DNA of 64,000 bases from Lachnospiraceae bacterium (GCA_013316825.1 WSLY01000010.1:16034-80033); one strand, 5' to 3'; shown: positions 43,627 through 53,466, counted from the first letter of the stretch. Translations and numbers: made by a program. The notes: a model not told the origin generated them from the letters alone.

Positions 43627-45432
43627 ATGAAGGACTTTGTGAAGCTGACTTCCCCCAGAAAAGAGATAGATACGGAAAATTGGTTCATTGAAAGCTACAG
43701 ACGGCATAAAGGGCATCCGATTCAGATACTGTTATCCTTGTACAAAGGAAACTACCATAAGTTTCTTATGGCGGTTATTTGCTTTTTTTTGAAGCATATC
43801 TGTGTCTGGGTGCTGCCCATTGTGACAGCCAATATCATCAATGATATTACGACGGGCAATCCCAATACCATCCGCAATATGCTTTTTTACGCTGTGCTGA
43901 TGGTTGCGCTGATTGGGCTGAATATACCGATGAATTATCTGTACACTTCCTACAAGAGCCTTGCCACCCGCTATGCGGAGACGGGACTCAGAAAAGCGCT
44001 TATCAGAAAGCTGCAGCAGCTTTCTATTTCGTATCATGTGGAAATGCAGTCCGGCAGGCTGCAGTCCAAGATTATGCGTGACGTGGAAGCGGTGGAGACT
44101 CTTTCCACCCAGATGTTTTTAAGCGTCTTAAACATTGGACTCAATATTGTGGTGGCGCTTGTAGTTACGGTGTCAAAAAGCAGGATGGTATTTGTATTTT
44201 TCCTGATTACGGCGCCGGTGGCGGCGATTACCATGGTAAGCTTCCGCAGCGCCATGCGGCACAAAAACCGTGAATTTCGGAAAGAGATGGAAGAAACCTC
44301 CGCAAGGGTGATGGAGATGGTGGAGCTTGTTCCTGTGACAAGGGCACATGCGCTTGAAGACGAGGAAGTGGAAAAGATGAGCGGACAGCTCTTTGCCGTA
44401 GCGGAAAAGGGCTATAAGCTGGACTTGGTACAGGCGCTTTTCGGTTCTGTGGGGTGGGCGGTGTTTCAGGTATTTCAGGTTATCTGCCTTGTTTTTACCG
44501 GCTATCTTGCCTTTCAGGGGAATATTCTGGCAGGTGATATTATGCTGTATCAGAGTTATTTTGCAACGGTTGTCAATCAGGTATCCGCAATTGTGACGCT
44601 TCTGCCTACGATTACGAAAGGAATTGAATCTGTCAACTCCATCGGGGAAGTATTGCTTTCCGATGAAATAGAAGAAAACGAAGGCAAAGAAAAACTGAAA
44701 CAGGTTGACGGTGTCTTTGACTTTAAAGATGTTTCTTTTTGTTATAAAAACAATGGCGCCAAGGTGCTGAATCATTTAAATCTGCATGTGGAGAAGGGAG
44801 AGACCATCGCGCTTGTAGGGGAATCGGGCGCCGGAAAATCCACGATATTAAACCTTGTTATTGGCTTTAACCTTGCCGGAGGAGGCGAGGTGCTGATGGA
44901 CGGAAAAGATATGAGAGAGATTGATTTGAGAACTTACAGACAGCATCTGGCGGTAGTGCCCCAGACTTCCATTCTTTTTTCCGGCAGCATCAGGGATAAT
45001 ATTACTTATGGCTGCGGACAGGTGTCCGAAGAGGAGCTTGCAGGCGTTGTGGAAGCGGCAAATCTGAAAGACCTTATCGCTTCACTGCCGGACGGACTTG
45101 ATACCATGGTGGGTGAACACGGCGGCAAACTGTCCGGCGGGCAGCGGCAGCGGATTTCCATCGCGCGTGCTCTGGTGCGCAATCCCCGCGTTATTGTGCT
45201 GGACGAGGCGACATCCGCCCTCGACAGTATTTCGGAAAAGCTGATTCAGCAGGCGCTTTCCAATCTGACCCGCGGACGTACCACATTTATTGTGGCGCAT
45301 CGGCTTTCTACCATACGGGAGGCGGACAGAATAGCCGTTATTGCAGACGGGCATTGTGTGGAGTATGGTACTTATGAAGAGCTGATGGCGCTTAAGGGTG
45401 AATTTTACAAAATGAAGATATTACAAAGCTGA
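43627..45432 (+). CDS. ABC-type multidrug/lipid exporter, fused permease-ATPase
   Basis: A 601-residue half-transporter that would dimerise. The N-terminal half (about 45-330) has six membrane helices. The ATPase half has Walker A GESGAGKST (about 399-407), the signature LSGGQRQRISIARAL, Walker B VIVLDEATSALD and switch His in VAHRLSTI. The substrate cannot be read from the sequence; related exporters move drugs, lipids or peptides. It stands between two terminators (43564 and 45441), so it is monocistronic. Confidence 0.93.
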   Translation: MKDFVKLTSPRKEIDTENWFIESYRRHKGHPIQILLSLYKGNYHKFLMAVICFFLKHICVWVLPIVTANIINDITTGNPNTIRNMLFYAVLMVALIGLNIPMNYLYTSYKSLATRYAETGLRKALIRKLQQLSISYHVEMQSGRLQSKIMRDVEAVETLSTQMFLSVLNIGLNIVVALVVTVSKSRMVFVFFLITAPVAAITMVSFRSAMRHKNREFRKEMEETSARVMEMVELVPVTRAHALEDEEVEKMSGQLFAVAEKGYKLDLVQALFGSVGWAVFQVFQVICLVFTGYLAFQGNILAGDIMLYQSYFATVVNQVSAIVTLLPTITKGIESVNSIGEVLLSDEIEENEGKEKLKQVDGVFDFKDVSFCYKNNGAKVLNHLNLHVEKGETIALVGESGAGKSTILNLVIGFNLAGGGEVLMDGKDMREIDLRTYRQHLAVVPQTSILFSGSIRDNITYGCGQVSEEELAGVVEAANLKDLIASLPDGLDTMVGEHGGKLSGGQRQRISIARALVRNPRVIVLDEATSALDSISEKLIQQALSNLTRGRTTFIVAHRLSTIREADRIAVIADGHCVEYGTYEELMALKGEFYKMKILQS

Positions 45433-45440
45433 CGATTCAT

Positions 45441-45478
45441 AAAAGCCAAAGGGTTTCTTAAGAAAATCTTTGGCTTTT
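45441..45478 (+). terminator. terminator after the ABC exporter
   Basis: AAAAGCCAAAG / CTTTGGCTTTT stem with a 16-base loop, T-rich 3' end. It is symmetric and could work in both directions. Confidence 0.85.
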
Positions 45479-45498
45479 ACTGTGTGTGAAATTTTGAA

Positions 45499-45527
45499 TT
45501 GCAGATTATGATAATTTAAAGTATATT
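45499..45527 (+). promoter_or_regulatory. promoter of the two-component system
   Basis: TTGCAG (45499-45504), a 17-base spacer and TATATT (45522-45527), 57 bases before the response-regulator ATG. Confidence 0.6.
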
Positions 45528-45584
45528 GATAATGGTTAAAATAAGTGAAAAATCTGACTGACAAAATGAGAGGGCAGAAAGAAA

Positions 45585-46295
45585 ATGGAAAATAAATATC
45601 ATATCCTGCTGGTTGAGGATGACAGAGAAATCAGGGAAGGTATAGAAATTTACTTAAAAAACCAAGGCTACGAGGTATTTCAGGCAGCCAACGGCAGAGA
45701 AGGGATTTCCGTTGTGGAAACGGAGGAAATTCATTTGGGCATCGTGGACATTATGATGCCGGTCATGGACGGCGTCACCATGCTGATGAAGCTGCGCGCC
45801 ATGGGACAGGAGTTTCCGGTGATTATGCTCTCCGCCAAATCAGAGGAAGTGGATAAGATACTGGGACTTAACATGGGAGCCGACGATTACGTGACGAAGC
45901 CTTTTACGCCTATGGAGCTTTTGGCGCGTGTCAACTCCCAGCTTCGCCGGTATTCCAAATACCTTTCTGCCACACAGGGAAGCACGGCAAGCGAGCATGT
46001 CTATACCATCGGCGGACTAGAGCTGAATGAGGAGACCGTGGAGGTCAGCGTGGACGGCGTGCCCGTTAAAATGACGCCTATGGAATTTAAGATTGTACAG
46101 CTTCTCATAAAAAATCCCGGCAGGGTTTTTTCCGCGGACGAAATCTATGAGAGAATCTGGAACGAGAAGGCAATCAACACGGATACGATTATGGTACATG
46201 TGCGCAACATCAGGGAGAAGATAGAGGTGGACCCCAAGAATCCAAAATATTTAAAGGTGGTGTGGGGAGTCGGCTATAAAATTGAGAAGCAGTGA
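45585..46295 (+). CDS. OmpR/PhoB-family response regulator
   Basis: A 236-residue DNA-binding regulator. The receiver domain (about 5-120) has acidic Asp11/12 (LLVEDDREI), the phosphorylated Asp55 (GIVDIMMP), a Ser switch (MLSAKS) and Lys105-type LysPro in YVTKPFTP. The C-terminal winged helix (about 140-235) ends with VVWGVGYKIEK. It resembles VanR-type regulators. The histidine kinase follows 67 bases downstream in the same transcript and should phosphorylate it. The target genes are unknown; the adjacent ABC exporter is a possible one. Confidence 0.95.
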   Translation: MENKYHILLVEDDREIREGIEIYLKNQGYEVFQAANGREGISVVETEEIHLGIVDIMMPVMDGVTMLMKLRAMGQEFPVIMLSAKSEEVDKILGLNMGADDYVTKPFTPMELLARVNSQLRRYSKYLSATQGSTASEHVYTIGGLELNEETVEVSVDGVPVKMTPMEFKIVQLLIKNPGRVFSADEIYERIWNEKAINTDTIMVHVRNIREKIEVDPKNPKYLKVVWGVGYKIEKQ

Positions 46296-46362
46296 AGATG
46301 TGTAACAGCCATGCGGCAGGGGAATCGTCTGCTGCATAAATTGGGACGGAGGATAGAATAGG

Positions 46363-48588
46363 ATGAAGGACAGGGAAGCAGTGAAAAAGTCAGGAAAGAA
46401 AAAAATTTTTATAGCGCTTACCATACTGGTGCCCCTGTTTGCGGTCGCCATTATCATGAGCACTTACGGCATGGTGAAAAATTATAAAACATCCCTATAC
46501 GAAAATGTAGACGAGACCATGCTGGACCGGCTGTTTCGGGGAAACTATGTGCTGTATCGGAATCTTTATGAAAAGGTCGGAGGAGAAAACGTGCAGTATA
46601 CGGACCTCTATTTAACGGACCTAAAGGGACTTTTGGGCAGCGCCCTCGGCGATTTCGACGAGGATGAAAAAGAATATTATCTGAAAGCCTTTAATTCTGT
46701 TTTTGCCCGTGAGCTGGAAACGGAATCTCTGAAAGCGCTGCAGTATTTTGATTACTATGTGGAGGATTTGAAAAGCGGCATAAACATCAGCAATGCGCAG
46801 GCGCCGCTTACGGATAACCTTGACAAGTATGCATACTATCTGGAAATTGTTTATGACGAAAACGGCTCTGCGTCTATTTCTGCCGCAAGAGCAGAAAATG
46901 CTGACCAGCTTATGCGGAGAGCTTCCGAGCTTACGTTGGCAAAAAACCAGCTTTTGCAGGACTGGATAACCAGCCATGGATATGAAAACAGGGAGAATAC
47001 AAATTTACTGGAATACGGAGATGCCCCCAAAAGCTGCCGTATTGCCTATGGCATGACACAGGAACTTTTAGACACCTATTATCTGCAGGGAATGGGGACA
47101 CATCGGAATATTCCCATGAATGTTTACTATAACTATCTGGATTCCGGTATCATGGGATATATTGTGCTTGTATACTGCGGGGTACTGCTTTTAGCACTGT
47201 TTCTGCCGCTTCGGAGTCTGGTAGAAAAACCGTTTCATAAATATAAGCTGTTAAACATTCCCATAGAAGCGGCAGCTTTCATTATCCTTTTAGAGGCACT
47301 TTTATCAGAGGAGCTTTTGGTGTATATTATCCGCTTCCTTACCGGACAGACCGCGGCGGATATTGCTGATTTTATGCGGATTTCCCATAGCACGGCGGAG
47401 GTCTTTACCTTTTATACCCATATCATTCCCCTGTATGCCGTTTTTTTGTCGGCATGGTATCTGGGCTTGTGCCTGCGTGGGGTAAGGGAGAAGGGCATAA
47501 AGGGATATGTGAAGGAAAACTGCCTGATTTACAGAATTTTTCCCTTCTGTAAGCGAAAGCTGCTTGCGATGTACGAAGCGCTCGAACATATTGATGTGAC
47601 GAAGAAAGCGGAGCGGACCATTCTAAAAATCGTGCTTGTCAATGCCGTTATCCTCTTTTTGATAAGCTCCCTCTGGTTTGGCGGTTTTGCCGTTACAGTC
47701 TGCTATTCTCTGCTTTTGTACTTTGGGCTGAGGTTTTATGTCAGCAGGCTGCAGAAAAAATATTTCATTCTGCTGTCCAAAATACAGGAGATATCTGCGG
47801 GGAATCTCAATGTGGAAATACAGGAGGATTTGGGCTTGTTTGAACCCTTTAAGGAGCAGCTTCTGCTGATACAGGAGGGCTTCCGCAACGCAGTGGGAGA
47901 GGAAGTAAAAAGCCAGAAGATGAAATCGGAGCTGATTACCAATGTTTCTCACGATTTAAAGACGCCGCTGACGGCAATTATCACTTATGTAGACTTATTA
48001 AAGGACGATACGCTTACGAGAGAAAAGCAGATAGAGTATTTACAAACGCTGGAAAGAAAATCCCTGCGGCTGAAAGTACTTATCGAGGACTTGTTTGAGG
48101 TGAGCAAGGCGACCAGTGGAAACGTTATTTTAAATTATCAGAATGTGGATATCTGCAATCTGATAAAACAAGTGGAGCTGGAGATGTCGGATAAGCTTGC
48201 GGAAGCGGGGCTGGATGTCAGGATGGATTTTCCGGAGGAAAAGGTAATCGTAGCTTTGGACAGCCAGAAAACCTACCGGATTTATGAAAACCTGTTTTCA
48301 AATATTGTAAAGTATTCCCTGCGGGGCACAAGGGTGTATGTGCGGGGGACGCTGACTGACGATTATATTGTGATTTCCCTAAAAAATATTTCGGCTGCGG
48401 AAATTACCGTGGACACCGCCGAACTGACGGAGCGGTTTGTCAGGGGGGACGCCTCCCGCAACACGGAAGGAAGCGGGCTGGGGCTTGCCATTGTCAAAAG
48501 CTTTGTGGAGCTGCAGGGCGGCAGGTTTTTATTGGAAAATGACGGAGATTTATTTAAGGCAGTGACGTCATTTCCCCGTAAGCGCTAA
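46363..48588 (+). CDS. membrane sensor histidine kinase
   Basis: A 741-residue kinase. One helix near the N-terminus (about 17-37), an extracellular sensing part of about 220 residues, and several more helices between about 265 and 460 precede the kinase core. The phospho-acceptor is His530 in NVSHDLKTPLTAI. The N-box is NLFSNIVKYS and the G-box region GSGLGLAIVKSFVELQGG. The multi-helix middle is unusual for a simple two-TM VanS-like kinase and may sense membrane state. Its last 21 bases overlap the convergent LysR gene. Confidence 0.93.
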   Translation: MKDREAVKKSGKKKIFIALTILVPLFAVAIIMSTYGMVKNYKTSLYENVDETMLDRLFRGNYVLYRNLYEKVGGENVQYTDLYLTDLKGLLGSALGDFDEDEKEYYLKAFNSVFARELETESLKALQYFDYYVEDLKSGINISNAQAPLTDNLDKYAYYLEIVYDENGSASISAARAENADQLMRRASELTLAKNQLLQDWITSHGYENRENTNLLEYGDAPKSCRIAYGMTQELLDTYYLQGMGTHRNIPMNVYYNYLDSGIMGYIVLVYCGVLLLALFLPLRSLVEKPFHKYKLLNIPIEAAAFIILLEALLSEELLVYIIRFLTGQTAADIADFMRISHSTAEVFTFYTHIIPLYAVFLSAWYLGLCLRGVREKGIKGYVKENCLIYRIFPFCKRKLLAMYEALEHIDVTKKAERTILKIVLVNAVILFLISSLWFGGFAVTVCYSLLLYFGLRFYVSRLQKKYFILLSKIQEISAGNLNVEIQEDLGLFEPFKEQLLLIQEGFRNAVGEEVKSQKMKSELITNVSHDLKTPLTAIITYVDLLKDDTLTREKQIEYLQTLERKSLRLKVLIEDLFEVSKATSGNVILNYQNVDICNLIKQVELEMSDKLAEAGLDVRMDFPEEKVIVALDSQKTYRIYENLFSNIVKYSLRGTRVYVRGTLTDDYIVISLKNISAAEITVDTAELTERFVRGDASRNTEGSGLGLAIVKSFVELQGGRFLLENDGDLFKAVTSFPRKR

Positions 48589-49461
48589 AAATTTGGCGAC
48601 AGCGGCGGTAGGATTTGCCTGTACTTTATAGGCAAATCCTATTTTGCGCGCAGGAATCGGCTCTGTGACAGGAAAAGGAACCAGCGTACCGTCCTCCAGT
48701 TCTTTTTCTACAAAATTGCGGATAACGCCTGCTACACCCATTCCCAATTTGGCAAAAGCAATTAAAAGGTCCATGGTGGTAACTTCAAGCTGCTGCTCCG
48801 GCATGATATTTTGCAGCAGCAGATATTTTTCCACATATTGTCTGGTAAAGTTTTTTTTGTCAAGCAGCATCAGGGTTGCATGAGAAAAAAGTTCTTTTTC
48901 GCCGCCGGCGCATCGCTCCTTTAAATGCGCCATATATTCTTTTGTGGTGACAAACATATCCTGAATTTCTTCCACGGGCTTGAAAGAAAGCTCGCCCATT
49001 TTATCGCTTTCTCCGATAAGGCCGATATCCAGTCTGCCGTTTTCAAGAGCGGCGATGGTTTCTGCGGAAGACTGGCAGAAAATAGACAGCTTAACATGTG
49101 GGTTTTCCTGAATATAAGTCTTTAGGTAGGGGAGCAGCATATATTTGCAGAGGGTGGTACTGACGCCGATGGACAGGCTGCCCACGCCCAGCTCCAGATT
49201 CTTTTTGAGCATTTCTTCTCCCTGCCCGATGGCATGAAAGGCGGCATCCACCTGTTTGAATAAAAGCGCCCCATCCTCTGTCAGCCGGACGCCCTTTGAA
49301 CTCCTGAAAAAGAGCGTGGTGGAGAGATTGTGCTCCAGCTTTAAAATCGCTTTGGAAATGGCAGGCTGTGAAATAAAAAGGCTGCGTGCTGCGGCAGAAA
49401 TATTGCCGCAGACGGCGACTTCATGGAAAATGTGGTAGAGATTTAGATTCTGCTGATTCAA
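48568..49461 (-). CDS. LysR-family regulator, probable leuCD regulator
   Basis: A 297-residue regulator. The N-terminal winged helix-turn-helix (about 5-64) shows ISAAARSLFISQPAISKAILKLE. The substrate-binding domain (about 90-295) is of the usual type, with GRLDIGLIGE. It is divergent from leuC across 223 bases that hold a GTTAT/ATAAC operator array, the classic arrangement of a LysR activator and its target. It probably responds to a leucine-pathway intermediate such as 2-isopropylmalate (inference). It overlaps the 3' end of the histidine kinase gene on the other strand. Confidence 0.9.
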   Translation of the reverse strand: MNQQNLNLYHIFHEVAVCGNISAAARSLFISQPAISKAILKLEHNLSTTLFFRSSKGVRLTEDGALLFKQVDAAFHAIGQGEEMLKKNLELGVGSLSIGVSTTLCKYMLLPYLKTYIQENPHVKLSIFCQSSAETIAALENGRLDIGLIGESDKMGELSFKPVEEIQDMFVTTKEYMAHLKERCAGGEKELFSHATLMLLDKKNFTRQYVEKYLLLQNIMPEQQLEVTTMDLLIAFAKLGMGVAGVIRNFVEKELEDGTLVPFPVTEPIPARKIGFAYKVQANPTAAVAKFLALTGK

Positions 49462-49520
49462 TTTTGTCTCCTTCTGCCGGATATATGGCTTTTTTGATTC
49501 CTGATTGCCTGTAGCGGGCT

Positions 49521-49549
49521 GTTATCAGAATAACATAATTTATGGTTAT
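49521..49549. promoter_or_regulatory. LysR-type operator array upstream of leuC
   Basis: GTTAT-N4-ATAAC-N10-GTTAT. The last two arms (49530-49549) make a 20-bp inverted repeat ending with the T/A spacing expected for LysR recognition. The array lies about 50 bases upstream of the leuC -10 box and near the lysR start, fitting activation of leuC and repression of lysR. Confidence 0.55.
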
Positions 49550-49571
49550 GGTAAATATGAAATATATATAT

Positions 49572-49601
49572 TGGAAGAATAGAATCTTTCATGCTACACT
49601 G
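49572..49601 (+). promoter_or_regulatory. leuC promoter
   Basis: TTGGAA (49572-49577), an 18-base spacer and TACACT (49596-49601) with TG two bases upstream. The modest -10 box suits an activator-dependent promoter. Confidence 0.5.
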
Positions 49602-49684
49602 AGTATGTAATGACAGCCTTGTAAGCAGCGGGATTGTACAGGGAAAGCTTTCATTACCGGTGAAAAATAAGGAGGATACGTGTT

Positions 49685-50944
49685 ATGGGAATGACAATGA
49701 CACAGAAAATTCTGGCGGCTCACGCAGGGCTTGACAGCGTGGAAGCCGGACAGCTTATCGAAGCGGACTTAGATTTGGTGCTTGGCAATGATATTACCAG
49801 TCCGGTTGCCATCAAGGAAATGGAAAAAATGAAAGTAGAAGGCGTCTTTGACAAGGATAAGATTGCCCTTGTGCCGGACCATTTTGTGCCGAACAAGGAT
49901 ATCAAATCGGCAGAGCATTGTAAATGTGTGCGGGAATTTGCAAAGCGCAATGAAATCACCAATTATTTTGAGGTAGGAGAGATGGGCATTGAACATGCCC
50001 TGCTTCCCGAAAAAGGGCTTACGGTGGCGGGGGACGTCATTATCGGCGCGGATTCCCACACCTGTACCTACGGCGCGCTGGGTGCTTTTTCTACCGGCGT
50101 GGGCAGTACGGATATGGCTGCCGGCATGGCAACCGGCAAGGCATGGTTTAAAGTGCCCTCCGCCCTCAAATTTACCCTGACGGGCAAGCCCTCCAAATGG
50201 GTTTCCGGCAAGGATGTTATCCTGCATATTATCGGCATGATAGGCGTAGACGGCGCACTCTACAAATCCCTTGAATTTACAGGGGATGGGATACGGCATC
50301 TGTCTATGGACGACAGGTTTACCATTTCCAATATGGCTATTGAAGCAGGTGCCAAGAATGGTATTTTCCCTGTAGATGAAGCGGCAGCCGCCTATATGAA
50401 AGAACATTCCTCCCGCCCGTACAAAGCTTATGAAGCGGATGCAGATGCGGTTTATGACGAGGAGTTTACCATTGACCTTGCAACACTAAAATCCACCGTG
50501 GCATTTCCCCATCTGCCGGAAAACACGCATACGCTGGACGAAATCGGCGACATTGCCATCGATCAGGTGGTTATCGGCTCCTGTACCAACGGAAGACTCG
50601 ACGACCTTAGGACTGCAGCAGAGGTTTTAAAGGGACGCCATGTGGCAAAGGGGATGCGCTGCATCATCATTCCTGCCACCCAGAAAATATATATGGATGC
50701 GATGGAGGAAGGACTGTTAAAAATATTTATTGAGGCCGGCGCTGTGGTGAGTACGCCCACCTGCGGACCCTGCCTGGGCGGTTACATGGGAATCCTCGCG
50801 GAAGGGGAGCGCTGCGTCTCCACCACCAACAGAAACTTTGTAGGGCGCATGGGGCATGTAAACTCTGAAATTTATCTTGCCAGTCCGGCGGTTGCGGCAG
50901 CAAGCGCGGTAAGCGGGAAAATTTCCGGACCGGAGGAGCTGTAG
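49685..50944 (+). CDS. leuC: 3-isopropylmalate dehydratase large subunit
   Basis: With LeuD it isomerises 2-isopropylmalate to 3-isopropylmalate in leucine synthesis; an aconitase-family 4Fe-4S enzyme. The 419-residue length is that of the short archaeal/clostridial type. Cluster ligands are Cys300 (GSCTNGR), Cys360 and Cys363 ([10 protein letters not shown]). [21 protein letters not shown] (split over about 122-142) is the substrate-site signature. AAGGAGG precedes the ATG. leuD lies 335 bases downstream, unusually far, because two palindromic elements occupy the gap. leuA and leuB are not in the window. Confidence 0.96.
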   Translation: MGMTMTQKILAAHAGLDSVEAGQLIEADLDLVLGNDITSPVAIKEMEKMKVEGVFDKDKIALVPDHFVPNKDIKSAEHCKCVREFAKRNEITNYFEVGEMGIEHALLPEKGLTVAGDVIIGADSHTCTYGALGAFSTGVGSTDMAAGMATGKAWFKVPSALKFTLTGKPSKWVSGKDVILHIIGMIGVDGALYKSLEFTGDGIRHLSMDDRFTISNMAIEAGAKNGIFPVDEAAAAYMKEHSSRPYKAYEADADAVYDEEFTIDLATLKSTVAFPHLPENTHTLDEIGDIAIDQVVIGSCTNGRLDDLRTAAEVLKGRHVAKGMRCIIIPATQKIYMDAMEEGLLKIFIEAGAVVSTPTCGPCLGGYMGILAEGERCVSTTNRNFVGRMGHVNSEIYLASPAVAAASAVSGKISGPEEL

Positions 50945-51150
50945 CAGGTGTCCGTGGAACTTAGTGGCTATGCGAGTGTCATTGTAGCTGTTGTAGATTC
51001 CAACGCAGACCCGCTCTCGCTTCGTAAAAAACGTAGCAGTGCTAAGCTCGAAAATACCTCGCTAAGCGCTGACGTTTTTTAAGAGTCTGCTTATGGAATA
51101 TACAACATCTACAATTCGGTACTGGCAGATAAGAGGTTCGCTGACACCTG
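50945..51150. repeat. 206-bp palindromic element between leuC and leuD (MITE-like)
   Basis: The segment begins right after the leuC stop codon with CAGGTGTC and ends with its complement GACACCTG (51143-51150). Inside, 50981-51002 pairs with 51094-51115 (20 of 22 positions), GCAGAC 51005-51010 pairs with GTCTGC 51085-51090, and flanking A/T-runs pair around a loop at 51048-51060. All pairs share one centre near 51047.5, so nearly the whole element folds into one long imperfect hairpin. It carries no ORF. It could be a non-autonomous transposable element or a structured RNA. Confidence 0.75.
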
Positions 51151-51160
51151 AGGAGTTGTG

Positions 51161-51237
51161 ACAGATAATTGCGAAGTTTCGGTTTTTGTAAGCTGCACAA
51201 TGACACTTGCACAGTAACCAAATTTCGCAATTACCTG
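51161..51237. repeat. 77-bp second palindromic element before leuD
   Basis: ACAGATAATTGCGAA on the left pairs with TTCGCAATTACCTGT on the right, extended inward by GGTT and AACC. The loop is about 21 bases (51190-51210). It lies 10 bases after the first element and 42 bases before leuD. There is no T-run to make it a terminator. Confidence 0.7.
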
Positions 51238-51279
51238 TAGAAATGGTAGGATAGTGATAGTAAGAAGGAGACAACAATT

Positions 51280-51768
51280 ATGAAAGCAAAGGGAAATGTT
51301 TTTAAGTATGGGGACAATGTAGACACGGATGTGATTATTCCTGCGAGGTACTTGAATTCTTCGGAGGCTTCGGAACTGGCGATGCATTGTATGGAGGATA
51401 TTGACAAGGAATTTGTCGGAAGGGTAAAAAAGGGTGATTTGATTGTAGCGGAAAAGAATTTTGGCTGCGGTTCTTCGAGGGAGCACGCGCCCATTGCTAT
51501 TAAGGCTGCAGGGGTGAGCTGTGTAATTGCGGAGACCTTTGCCCGTATCTTTTACCGCAATGCCATCAACATCGGACTGCCTATCATCGAGTGTCCGGAA
51601 GCTGCAAAGGGCATCAACGGGGGAGATGAGGTGGAGGTTGACTTTGACTCCGGCGAGATAAAAAACCTTACCACAGGGAAGACATACAGGGGACAGGCGT
51701 TCCCGCCCTTTATGCAGAAAATTATTGAGGCGGAAGGGCTGATAAATTACATCAATCACAAACAATAG
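51280..51768 (+). CDS. leuD: 3-isopropylmalate dehydratase small subunit
   Basis: The 162-residue swivel subunit that completes the LeuCD isomerase. Typical stretches are [14 protein letters not shown] (about 12-25), the [12 protein letters not shown] loop (about 60-71) that binds substrate, and [16 protein letters not shown] lies 10 bases before the ATG. If there is no promoter inside the palindromic region, it depends on read-through from leuC. Confidence 0.95.
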   Translation: MKAKGNVFKYGDNVDTDVIIPARYLNSSEASELAMHCMEDIDKEFVGRVKKGDLIVAEKNFGCGSSREHAPIAIKAAGVSCVIAETFARIFYRNAINIGLPIIECPEAAKGINGGDEVEVDFDSGEIKNLTTGKTYRGQAFPPFMQKIIEAEGLINYINHKQ

Positions 51769-51835
51769 AATTTGCGTTTTACGAGCCTTCTATTGTTGTA
51801 CATAAGAGATAGAAGACGGCATATTTTATGCCTTT

Positions 51836-51874
51836 GAGATTGGAGGTTTGGCAGACGCTTCCAATCTCTTTTTT
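51836..51874 (+). terminator. terminator after leuD
   Basis: GAGATTGGA / TCCAATCTC stem with a 15-base loop followed by TTTTTTG. Confidence 0.85.
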
Positions 51875-51897
51875 GTCTTTTCCCTTTTTGGGTGCTC

Positions 51898-51926
51898 TTG
51901 CATTCATCCTGCCTGTATAGTACAAT
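51898..51926 (+). promoter_or_regulatory. promoter of the SWIM/MoxR/vWA gene cluster
   Basis: TTGCAT (51898-51903), a 17-base spacer and TACAAT (51921-51926), 46 bases before the first gene. No further terminator is seen until after the vWA gene, so the five genes may be one transcript. Confidence 0.65.
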
Positions 51927-51972
51927 CATATAAGGCAGAATAAGCTGCAAAAAGCGGCGGAAAGGATTCGCT

Positions 51973-53466
51973 ATGCAACAGATTACCGAACAGCAGATAT
52001 TGGCACTGGCTCCCAATCCGGCAGCCGGTGCAAACGGGAAAAAAATATCACAGAAGGGCGGGTTTGTCCGGCTGGAAAAATCCGCGGACGACACTTTTTT
52101 TCTGGGGGAGTGTCAGGGAAGCGGAAAGAGCAATTATATTACAACGGCAGATTTTGTGGAGCCGGATGCACCAGTATTCCGCTGCTCCTGTCCCAGCAGG
52201 CAATTTCCCTGTAAGCACAGCTTGGCGCTTCTCTATGAAATCATGGCAGGAAAGTCTTTTAAAGACTGTGAAATACCGGAGGATATCCTGAAAAAAAGGG
52301 AGAAAAAACGCTTAAAGGAAGAAAAAGCAGCGCAGGCAGAGAATCCTGCCTCACAGACGGATAAGGGAGATGACACGACTTCAAAACCGGAGGGAAAAAG
52401 CGTTTCTGCGGCAAAATCAGCCAAGTCAGGCGCCGCCGCGAGGACAAGAAAAAGAAAAAAGCAGTTAGAAGGACTGGCGCTGACGGAAAAAATGGTGCGG
52501 GAGCTTTTGGATGCCGGACTTGGTACAATGGGAGGAGCGACCCTTTCCACTTACAAGGAGCTTTCCAAGCAGTTAGGAGACTATTACCTGCCCGGTCCTC
52601 AGCGGCTCTTGAACCGCCTGATTCTGGAGATAGAAGCTTTTCAGGAAGATCAAAGAGAAGTCCATTATGAGAAAGCGCTTGCCGTACTGGAAAAGCTTTG
52701 GGCGCTGGTAAAAAAGTCTACCGCATACCTGCAGGAAAAACTGGAAAACAAAGAGGAAGAACTGGATGCCAGTCCTCTTTATGAAGAACTTGGCGGTGTC
52801 TGGAAGCTTTCCGAGCTGGAAGCTTTGGGAAGCAGCCGCAAGGACGCGCATCTTTTACAGCTTGCCTTTTGGGTGGAATATGAGGAAGCCAGACGCGAGT
52901 ACATAGACATCGGCTGCTGGCTGGATATGGATACGGGAGAAATCTGCTTATCCTGCAATTACAGACCGGTAAAAGCGCTGAAATACGTAAAACAAGAAGA
53001 CAGTCTCTTTGGCGCAGTCAGCATAAGTTCCATGCAGATATATCCGGGGGAAGGAACCCGCAGAGTTCGCTGGGAGCATGGAACTGTTGCAGAGGTGACA
53101 AAAGAGCAGTTAGCCACAGTGCGTACCTTTGCCGCAGAATCCGTGGCAGCCGAGGCGAAAGCTGCAAAGAATTATTTAAAAAATGCAATGTCAGCTCCCG
53201 TGCTGTACCGTCTGATAGCTTTTGAACAGATTGGACGGATAGGAGAAACACCGGTACTTGCAGATAAAAACGGCGCTACGATTTATTTGGGTGACTGCCC
53301 TGATAAGGAACCGACCCTTCAGAGACTGCATCTGCTGACGGATAGAAAGCTGTTAGAAAATCAGGTGCTTTTAGGCGGTTTTTATTATGATGCCGTTTCG
53401 AAAAGGCTTTTGTTCTGGCCGCTCAGTATTGTGACAGAGGAGGGTATCGTCCGCCTTTTATATTGA
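51973..53466 (+). CDS. SWIM zinc-finger protein (YehQ-like)
   Basis: A 497-residue protein. The SWIM zinc finger is complete: Cys71, Cys73, Cys80 and His82 in CSCPSRQFPCKHS. A charged Lys/Glu/Ala-rich linker (about 105-165) follows, then a largely helical and beta C-terminal part without a family I know. SWIM domains bind DNA or proteins. As the first gene before a MoxR ATPase and a vWA protein, it matches the place of YehQ in the E. coli yeh group. It may recruit the substrate of the ATPase machine (inference). Confidence 0.83.
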   Translation: MQQITEQQILALAPNPAAGANGKKISQKGGFVRLEKSADDTFFLGECQGSGKSNYITTADFVEPDAPVFRCSCPSRQFPCKHSLALLYEIMAGKSFKDCEIPEDILKKREKKRLKEEKAAQAENPASQTDKGDDTTSKPEGKSVSAAKSAKSGAAARTRKRKKQLEGLALTEKMVRELLDAGLGTMGGATLSTYKELSKQLGDYYLPGPQRLLNRLILEIEAFQEDQREVHYEKALAVLEKLWALVKKSTAYLQEKLENKEEELDASPLYEELGGVWKLSELEALGSSRKDAHLLQLAFWVEYEEARREYIDIGCWLDMDTGEICLSCNYRPVKALKYVKQEDSLFGAVSISSMQIYPGEGTRRVRWEHGTVAEVTKEQLATVRTFAAESVAAEAKAAKNYLKNAMSAPVLYRLIAFEQIGRIGETPVLADKNGATIYLGDCPDKEPTLQRLHLLTDRKLLENQVLLGGFYYDAVSKRLLFWPLSIVTEEGIVRLLY

